From NCBI GenBank assembly GCA_006503535.1, contig QYRS01000012.1:744001-808000 (forward strand): a stretch of DNA of 64,000 bases, read 5' to 3'. This stretch comes from Arthrinium phaeospermum. Taxonomy: Eukaryota; Ascomycota; Sordariomycetes; Amphisphaeriales; Apiosporaceae. The stretch's first letter is position 1. Each line of letters opens with the position of its first letter. The position numbers and the translations under genes were made by a program. The notes beneath the pieces were generated by a model. That model had not been told where the DNA came from. It ran no database searches and saw nothing but the letters and a program-made list of their open reading frames with translations. Below are positions 55,974-64,000 of the stretch, piece after piece.

Positions 55974-58007
55974 GCAACCCTGAGAATCTGAAAATCAGGA
56001 CGATGACTATCATGAATGATGTTACTCGTTCTTCTGGCGTCGCGATCATTGGGTGAATACATGGTGCCTGCACGGAGGACAAGGAAGTCTATCCCGCTTT
56101 AAACTGGGCCCCCCTGAAATCCCACCGTCGCCGATAATACGGCGGGGGTGTGGTGCATCGGCGACTGGCGAGCAGATGCATCAGCTGCCATGGGGCTTCG
56201 ACCCAGCAACCACTGCAAGCTTTCGGCCTACAGCATTGCAAAATAGTCCACTTGGACATCTTCTACGGCACATTTAGGGATTTACATTTGCTCTTCAGAT
56301 ACCCAACACATTTTCATGTTATGATGAGGTATTCGAAATGAACTCGACATACCTACTTCTGGACACTGCATTACGTTTTTCTTCTTGGATTTCGCGCACT
56401 CCGTGACGATCGACCTCGAAATAATGCCCTGCCAGGCCCCAGACCCTCGGCCAGGCTAATACGATTGTCTATGCGCTTCTGTCCCTCGCGACTCCCGAGT
56501 CGACATCACACGTGGTGTTTCGAGCGGGTTCGCTACTGTTTTTTTTCACGACTTTTCCTATCGATAATTGTCTAATGGTGTTGGTCGGTTTCGGTAATTC
56601 ACGGTTCGGCGTTCATTATCCCCATAGATCCCGGCTTTTTGTTTTCTCATTCGCATTTTATACGGGCCGCTGGTAAAACTGAGGATTCATCGAGGCGTTC
56701 AAAAATAACTGACATGGTACATGACCATGGTCTGACTGCCCACCGATTCCTTTTCTTTCTGAGGCATTGAAGGAGGTGGTATCGAGTCATTTCGCCGCGA
56801 GCGGGTGTTATATGGGACTGCCACGATAGCAGTGGGCTTTCTAGCCCACCCGAGAAACTCTGGAAAAAGGGTTTCCACACATTCCCATTGTCGACATGGC
56901 ACTCGAGTTACACGTACAGGCTTCCATACTCGGGCTTCGCTGCACGCTACAGTGCCACTGAAACTATGGCACTGGGGCACCTTGCCTTCTTTTTTTTTGC
57001 CTGTTTTACTTTTCATTTTGCGCATTGTTTCATTGTGGTTTATCTGACTTGGGCTGGTCTGCATGTCTGTTGTCAACACGGCATGGCTACGGAAAGAGGC
57101 TCTACCCAAGACGATACCCACCTCGAGTCCCAGCTGTCACATCAGCAGCACATGATTCTTAGAGTTTTCTGGTTCAGACACTTTAGAAAAGGGGGGTCTT
57201 GGATTTCCGGTTGCCTGGTTGGGGGCTAATGCGAGGTTGTCCTGCTTGTCATTTCTTTATCTCTTTCCCCCTATGATTTATGCCTAGTAGAAAGGCACTT
57301 CTCGGATGTTTTTACGATTGGCACGATGGATTTGAGAAGAAGAAGAAGAAGAAAAGAGATGGTACTATTCGGTTCGGATGGGCGGGAATGGCTGGCGGAG
57401 GTGGTCCCTGGACACAAAATTGGTACGAAATCAACAGAGGATACATTGAAACAACAAACGGGGCTCACAGGGGCAAGTTACAGCTGCCTGGGGCAGCATG
57501 GCGATGATTCATATGGCTCCTGGTGCCTTAATTAGAGAATGTTAGGCCAAGCCGCGCAACTTGGGGTAGCCGGAGTTGAGTCTAGTCATGGTGTACAACC
57601 TAGAGATAAAAATATAAAAGTATCCCAAACTACTACCAGTCTTGATTCGTGCTAATTCACGTGAGCTACATCTGTTTCCTACTTACCCAGGTGCAAGAAT
57701 CTTAGCGACTGACTGACCGACCCTACGATTTTAGGCCTCTTAGCTGGTGATGCGGTAACAAGAACAGATAGATGGCTGACGACTCGCTCTGACACAAGGG
57801 TAGGGGATACAGCCCGATGTGATAATGCTTATCCTTTGATTGTAACAGCATATAATTAATTATTTAGTAATTAATTACTTGGTGTTTTCACATTATACGA
57901 GTATGGATAAATCTCTGGCGCCAAAAGACGCCTTCGTTGGCGTCGAAGCCGGAAGGTGGCAGTTCAGTGGTCACACGCCTGACCAGAGTAGCTAAGTACC
58001 TATGTAC
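55974..58007. other. Convergent intergenic region
   Basis: Contains the 3' regions of the cyclin and GH93 genes, a GAA-type purine run near 57335-57355 and AT-rich stretches near 57.85 kb. No gene recognised. Confidence 0.4.
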
Positions 58008-59391
58008 TTAACCTAGCCCCTCCTTCTCAGCTGAGGCAGACGCGCGCCGCGCCGCGCCGCTGCTCACGGCCGCGCCATCACTGGCCGCCTGCCCGATGGC
58101 GACGGCGCCACTGTTACTATTACCATTAGTGTTGATGTCGCTGCTGCTGAGAGCCTTGGCCGCGGACCCCAGGGCGGCGCGCAGGTCGACGACGCTGACG
58201 CTGACGCGGTTGGTGGTGCTGGGCGGCAGGCCGCCGGCGCCGACGAGGAGCAGGGCGTCGGGCTCGGACGGGCCCAGCAGGGCGAGGCCGCGCGAGTAGG
58301 CCGCCGGCTGGGGGGTCGGGTACTCGACCCAGGCGGCCGGGTCGCCCAGCTTGCGGTTCACGAAGAGCTGGGAGCCGGAGCCGGCGCTGAGCACGATGGT
58401 GTCGTTGTTCCAGACGACGACGTAGGGCGAGCTGGTGGGCCGGGTGCCTTTCGTCGACTGCAGGCCGAAGCTCGGCGCGGCCAGGACGCCCGTGACGGGG
58501 TTGTCGGGCAGCCGGTAGTGCACGCGGCAGCCGTCGGTGCCGCACTGCTCGTAGGCGTAGATGTAGCGGCCGTCGGGCAGGGGGGCGACGGCCGGCATGC
58601 CCGGGCGGGCGGCGTAGTCGGCGTCGTCGCGCACGTCGTCGACGATGGCGCCCCAGGTCTTGAGGTCCTTCGTCGTCTGGTGCACCAGCTTCTGGCCGAA
58701 CTTGGGGTCGCGCTGGTCCGAGTAGTAGCAGACGAGCTCGTTGTTGAACATCCTGTATGTGTGTGGAACGGTGGTCAGCTGAGGAACACTTAACAAGGAG
58801 AGAAAAGCATGAAGTGATGGCTTACATGAGCATGGGCTCCCAGACCGGGGTGAGCCCGTTGTTGGGCCGGGCCTCGCCGCCGCTCGCGACGCTGCTGGCG
58901 AAGGTCCAGGTGGCGCCGCCGTCGCTGGCGTAGACGTCGATCTTGGTGAGGCTGAGGTCGGTGGGGATGCTGTTGCCGGCGAGGACGGTGCCCTTGGGGA
59001 AGGCGCCGACGGCCTGGGGCAGCTCGAACAGGGTGGGCTGGTAGCGCATGCCCCAGTTGTTCTCGGTGTCGCGCACCTCGCCGACCTTGGCCCAGGTCTG
59101 GCCCTTGTCGGTCGACTTGTAGATGGGGAAGTGCACGAGCGGCGGCTCGGGCGAGTAGTTCTCCCAGGTCGCCAGCAGCGCGCCGGACCCGAGGGCCACG
59201 GCGCGCGCGTACAGCACGCGCGGGTCGACCCAGCCGGCGTCGGACGGCGGCGAGAAGATGGTCTGGTCCGACAGGGTGGTGGTCGCGCGCTCGGCCAGCG
59301 TCGCCGCTGGGGCGGAAGGCGACGGCGCGGCCAGCGCCAGCGGCGCAAAGCTGAGCAGTCCGACGACTGCGGCCCGGCAGATCTGCATCAT
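58008..59391 (-). CDS. Secreted GH93-type exo-arabinanase-like glycoside hydrolase
   Basis: Resembles GH93 enzymes, six-bladed propellers that release arabinobiose from the ends of linear alpha-1,5-arabinan in plant cell walls. I place exons 59391-58826 and 58752-58008 around a 73-nt intron (GTAAGC...CATACAG), giving 436 residues. The start MMQICRAAVVGLLSFAPLALA is a signal peptide; an upstream in-frame ATG at 59475 would hide it. Family marks are DPRVLYARAVALGSGALLATWENYS split around SPEPPLVHFPIY, the Asp-box-like STDKGQTW and SDGGATW, GGEARPNNGLTPVWEPML, LVCYYSDQRD, RPGMPAVAPLPDGRYIYAYE, TSSPYVVVWNND and NRVSVSVVDL. The C-terminal Ser/Ala-rich tail is poorly conserved. The exact substrate within the family is not certain. 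Confidence 0.9.
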
Positions 59392-59515
59392 CGGGGGCGT
59401 GTTTCGAGAGGGGAGGGAAGGGAACGGACCAGCGAACGGGAGGGAAAGATGGGATGAAAGAAAGAATGTTTGCAAGCTAGAACGACCTGATACAGTAGGT
59501 GATCAACGGGAACCT

Positions 59516-59522
59516 CCTTATA
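59516..59522 (-). promoter_or_regulatory. Possible TATA box of the GH93 gene
   Basis: TATAAGG on the minus strand about 125 bases before the chosen start codon, a suitable place for a core promoter. A match this short is weak evidence. Confidence 0.4.
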
Positions 59523-61130
59523 CATACGCATAGGCATTGGCTTTTTGTTTATCTGGACCCGGCACCTCATCTTCCGGCCCTTCCTTCCTGGCACGGTTCG
59601 CCGAGGACCTGGCCCTTGGCCCCAAACGAAACGAGGCGCGCGAAACAAAATCATTTCTTTTGGTGAAACCTGCGCATGAAGTTACCCACCCCAGCTATGA
59701 TTAGTCGCAGGGCGAATGCTACCCAGACCCTATTTCAATCACGGCTCAACTTTTTGCTGGCACGGGCACCGTCGTCACCACAAAACATGACTCGAGCGCC
59801 TTGTCAGACACCCTGGCCCGAAACGGTACCGGGACATGCCTTAAGGGGAAGGGGCCGCCCTCTGATTGGCGCTCCTATATATAGGCCGGTATTGGGCAAA
59901 AAACAATTTGCGGGAAGAAGGAAAAAAGGAATGTGGGGAGTTTGCACATAGCCTGTTCGGTGGATACCCGGTATAGTGTCGGCGCCCAAGCTGCTTTCTG
60001 CCTTTTGTCAGTCATGTGTCCCTCGTGGCATGCGACGTCACTTGCTTGGCCGACCAATCGCCCCGCGGTCTTTTCAAACTATAGAACCTTCAGCGCCGAG
60101 GGTGTAGACGGAATGAGACGATGACGGTGACTGGGCAAGACGAGTAAGCAGGTCACTCACACCCCAAGGAGGAAGGAAGTGGTGATTGAGCGAGGTCCCG
60201 GCACCGACAACGGCCCCAAGCAACATGTGACGAACAATGCAAGACGGCGGTCAAGTATGGGGAGCGGAGCAACCCAGTGCCCAGTGCCTCTCGGGAGCCT
60301 CTCAAAAGGGCAGGCCACTGAGAGTCGGCATCTCGTGACCCCAAGGCCAGCTGTGCGTGCCGTAAGCTCCCCCACACCGTTTAGGCCTTGGCCCGAAATG
60401 CATCTGGCGCCTCCCGGTGGTGCCGCCCAGACTCCTGGCGTTGCCCACCAACGGGATCTGCGATGTGCATGCCGAGCTGACGTACCACACGCTTCCCCAG
60501 GTTTCTTCCCCGCGCATAGACTTACTCCTTCAGGACATGGACGCCGTTGCATTGCCCGTTCGGCCTCGTATCTGACACCGAGACCAACGGCCTCGGAATT
60601 GCACATGCACAGGGCGACCTACATTGCGGGCAGGCGCTTGATTCCTTTGTGAGCGGGAATCCGTCTGCGTGTGCCCGGTTGGCCTCGAGCAGTCCACAAG
60701 ACGTCGGGTGGCCCGGCCTCTGCCAGCGTCCGCTATGTAACCGATATCACAAGCGACGCGTGACCTCAGGATGCTGTGGTGGGAAGATGGCAGTTCCAAG
60801 CAGAAAGTCAGGCATTGATCGACCCCCACGTTTCGGATAGCCGAGCCGGATGACGGGTTGGGGGGTCCTCGCACCAGCTGGCTAGCCTCGTTCCCTCGAT
60901 AGATGGCACATAGCTTCGTGCAAAGCTGCGGGAGAGACCGAGTCCATTGCAACCCTCACCAAGCCAGTGTTGCGTTCGGCAGGATCTTCATGAGATCTTA
61001 TCTGTATTCGACAGTTGGCTCTGCAGCCGAACCTGGTATGTAGCTGAGATTCTAGATTCTAGAACCGTGGCTAGGGTGGAGGGGCTTGCCGCAGAAGGCT
61101 CCGGGAATTTACGAAGGGCCAATAATTAAT
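59523..61130. other. Intergenic, GH93 upstream region
   Basis: Ordinary GC content up to the AT-rich block. Open frames on both strands around 60.2-60.8 kb overlap and have no domain marks. No gene is supported. Confidence 0.4.
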
Positions 61131-64000
61131 AATAGCTCGGCTGAGGTGGGTCGCTTGAATTAACTAAGGTAGGGCGTTATAATAGTTATACCTTTTAAAA
61201 ATAGGTACTAATTAAGATTAGGAATATATTAAAATTAAGCTATAAAAAATAACTTTTCCTTAAAAAACCGTAATAAAATTTTATAATTTATATAATAATC
61301 CACTTTTTAAAAGTAGAAAATTAAATAAATATTATAAACACCCTGCGAATTTAATAATAAATTATTCTTAACCTTTTTATAAAGGTATTCCTAACCCTTT
61401 TTTAACGTTTTTTTAACCCTTTTTTAAACTATAACTAGCTCTTTTAAATCTAAAATTAAAAATAAAGGGTACCTATTTAATAATAAGTATCTTTTTAAAA
61501 TTTATTAAGAAGCTTTTAAACGCTTTATTCCCCTATTTATTTAAGATTACGATACCGAAATAAATACTTTTATATTCCTTTATTAACCCTTTTTAAATAC
61601 GTTTTTAATATTTTAATTTTCTTATTTTAAATTATTTATTTTAATAGCGGTAAGTTTAAAGAAATTTAAATTCGAAGTTATATTAATAAACGTTTTTACC
61701 TGGTTTACGTACCCTATTTCGGTATATATCTTTATAAAATATAATTTTATTTTAATTTTTTTTTAATATTTTTTTAACCTTTTTATAAAAACCGTTCTAA
61801 TTTTTAAATAGTTTTAAAGTATATGCTTTTATTTAGTACGGTATTTATATTAAAGAAACCCTTAACGGCGCCTTTTTATAAATTATTATTTTAAAGGTTA
61901 ATATATATTATTCTTTTAACTTTTTTTTAATATTTTTTAACCCTTTTAAAATACCTTAATTTATAACTAAATATTAAAAGAAAAACGGTAAATAAAATTT
62001 AACCGCTTTTTAGTTTTAATTTAAATTTATTTAAAAAAAAAACTTTAATAAACGCGCTTTTAATTTATAAAGCTTAATTAAAGCGTAAGTATATATTAAT
62101 AAAAATTAGTTATAACTTTAATTTATACCTTTTAAATTCCTTTTTAACCTTTTTTTAACCCTTAAAAAACATTTTTTTAAAGCTATTAATAATTAAAAAA
62201 AATAAATTACAGTACAGTAGTAAATTATTTTAATAATTCTTATATAATACCTTTTTAACCTTTTTTAATTATTTATAATTAACGAAGATATTAAATAAAA
62301 TAATTTATTTATATTATTAAAAACGAAGAGTTTAATAATATTATTTATGCTTGAAATTTTTATAATCCCTAATAATATATATATTTTTTATATTTAGTAT
62401 AAAACTAAAGATAAGAAAGGTATATTATAACCCTTTAATATTTTTTTAACTTTTTTTTAACTTTTTTTAAATTAAATATAACGGCTATATAACTTTTTAT
62501 TATTTTATTACTACTTTAATCCAACCTTTAAATTAAATATTTAAAGATACTTTAAAACGATTTAATAACGTTAAAAGAGTTCGAATTACTTCCTCGCCTA
62601 TTTAAAAGAAGGTTAAATTAAGTTTCGATTCCGGTAAAGAGGTTTTTATTAAATAATAAAAACCCTTTTTTAAAACTTTCTTAAATTTTTTATTTTTTTT
62701 ATATTTTATAATATAATTATATTATATATTATTTCTTTTAATAATAATACTTTAGTATTAATATTACTTTATAATATTAATTAATAGTTTTTTAAAGTAA
62801 TTAAGTTACTTTTATAATATTAATTAATACTTTTATAAATTTTATAATAATAATTACGATACTTTTCGAAATACCTTTCTAACCTTTTTTAAAATCTTTT
62901 AATTTAATAATTATTTCATAAAATAAAATTAATATTTAAAATAATATTATTATAATAATAATTAAATTTAAAATAATAATATATATAAAATATTTTAAAA
63001 ATAATAATATAAATTTAAAATATTTTTAATTTTAATTATATTTTAAAAATAATAATATAAATTTAAAATATTTTTAATTTTATTTATATTTTTAAAATAT
63101 TATTAAGAAATATAAAATATTTAAATTTAAATATATTTTTAATATAATTTTTTAATATAAATTATATTAATATTTAAAAACGTTTTTTATATTAAATTTT
63201 TATTTAAAATTATATATATTAATTTTTTAAAATTATTTTTAAATATAAATATTATATTTAATATTTAAAAAACGTTTTAAATATAAAATATATTAAATAA
63301 TATATTATTTAAATTTATAAAAACGTTTTTTAATATTAAATATATTATTTAAAATATTATATTATATAATATTAAAACGTTTTTAATATATAATATATTA
63401 TTTTTAATATTTAAAAACGTTTTTAAATATAATTTATATTATTTAAATATATTATTTTATATAAATATTAAAAACGTTTTTATTTATATAAAATATTATA
63501 TTTATACTATATAATTTTTAAAAAGTTTTTAAATATTTATATTATTTAAATATAATATATTTAATATTTAAAAACGTTTTTAAATATAAAAATAATTATA
63601 ATATAATATATATTTAATTTTTAAAAATATTTTTAAAATATATTATTTATATATATTATTATTATATTTATTTGAATTTTTTTTTTAATATATATTATAT
63701 ATATTAATATAAGTAGTAAAGAATAATAGATAGTAATATAATTAGTAATAATTTTTATATTAAATATAGGTATTTTAAATAGTAAAGTTAAAAAAAGTTT
63801 TTAACGATAATAGATAGTAATATTAAGTTATTTTTTTATTATTTTTAATTATAGCTATTTATTATTCTTAACGGTATAAGGTTTAAAATAAACCCGGGGC
63901 TTTAATATTATGTTTAATTATTAAGAAAAGAATTATTCGTTCGTATTATATAGGTTTAAAATTTATCGAAAATTATTTATATTAAATAATAAAGTTTTTT
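61131..64000. repeat. AT-rich RIP-like block running off the right edge
   Basis: GC content falls sharply near 61130 and keeps falling to almost pure A/T after 62.6 kb. CA and TG dinucleotides are very rare, most remaining C and G sit in CG, CC or GG contexts, and no frame of 60 codons exists. This fits heavy repeat-induced point mutation of repeated DNA, as at subtelomeres, centromeres or transposon nests. A TTTTTTAACCCTTTT-like motif recurs from 61.36 to 62.9 kb. Confidence 0.8.
62990..63640. repeat. Degenerate tandem array, about 50-bp period, AAAACGTTTT core
   Basis: A palindromic core AAAACGTTTT (or close variants) recurs near 63181, 63273, 63325, 63379, 63419, 63476 and 63576, with C-less decayed copies near 63525 and 63630. 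Most steps are 49-57 bp. Just left, a stretch of about 40 bp is repeated with a 48-bp shift (from 62993 and about 63041). This looks like an old satellite mutated to A/T except at CpG. Confidence 0.7.

Noticed and set aside
60179..60652. 157-codon open frame, plus strand
   Set aside because: No domain, matched by a 149-codon frame on the other strand; composition looks non-coding.

Overview
This window is nuclear DNA of a filamentous ascomycete (Pezizomycotina). A sordariomycete is most likely, but that is inference from overall protein resemblance. The evidence is short spliceosomal introns of about 53-108 nt with GT...AG ends and CTAAC/CTGAC-type branch sites, GC-rich third codon positions, fungus-only families (class II hydrophobin, PTH11-type receptor, Zn2Cys6 regulator, GH93, mitofissin), and two AT-rich blocks with the CpA-poor look of repeat-induced point mutation (RIP). 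I rebuilt exon structures by hand from reading frame and splice signals. No alignment or database search was run.

Layout. 0.9-4.7 kb: a divergent tryptophan-catabolism pair, indoleamine 2,3-dioxygenase (minus) and kynureninase (plus), sharing a promoter of about 0.7 kb. 7.5-9.1 kb: a six-exon PTH11/rhodopsin-like membrane receptor with a shifted C-terminal frame. 9.8-10.1 kb: a small mitofissin (Atg44/DUF1748) protein. 11.7-13.7 kb: a secreted PNGase A-type amidase. 14.2-15.8 kb: an F-box protein. 16.4-19.4 kb: the proteasome ATPase Rpt5, divergent from the mitochondrial intermembrane-space factor Mix23. 20.2-22.8 kb: Naa15, the auxiliary subunit of NatA. After a 5 kb gap come a class II hydrophobin, a Zn2Cys6 transcription factor and a secreted Lys/Asp-rich repeat protein (28.1-33.8 kb). 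Next are an intron-containing tRNA-Ile (35.8 kb), an unrecognised decayed coding stretch (36-37 kb) and the chromatin-remodelling subunit Rsc7 (38.0-39.7 kb). A gene-free region of about 15 kb follows, holding tandem repeats and a 3.2 kb RIP-like block (48.1-51.3 kb). Then come a Pho80/Pcl-type cyclin with several frame breaks (54.7-56.0 kb), a secreted GH93 exo-arabinanase-like enzyme (58.0-59.4 kb), and a second, longer RIP-like block running off the right end (61.1-64.0 kb) with a degenerate repeat array of about 50 bp period.

The most interesting points are: the Rpt5-Mix23 divergent promoter, because yeast Mix23 is reported to be under the proteasome regulator Rpn4; the dioxygenase-kynureninase divergent pair; the hydrophobin, regulator and polyampholyte neighbourhood; the satellite-like AAAACGTTTT array; and a set of one-base frame breaks in three otherwise conserved genes. 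The frame breaks look more like sequence error or very recent decay than like introns.
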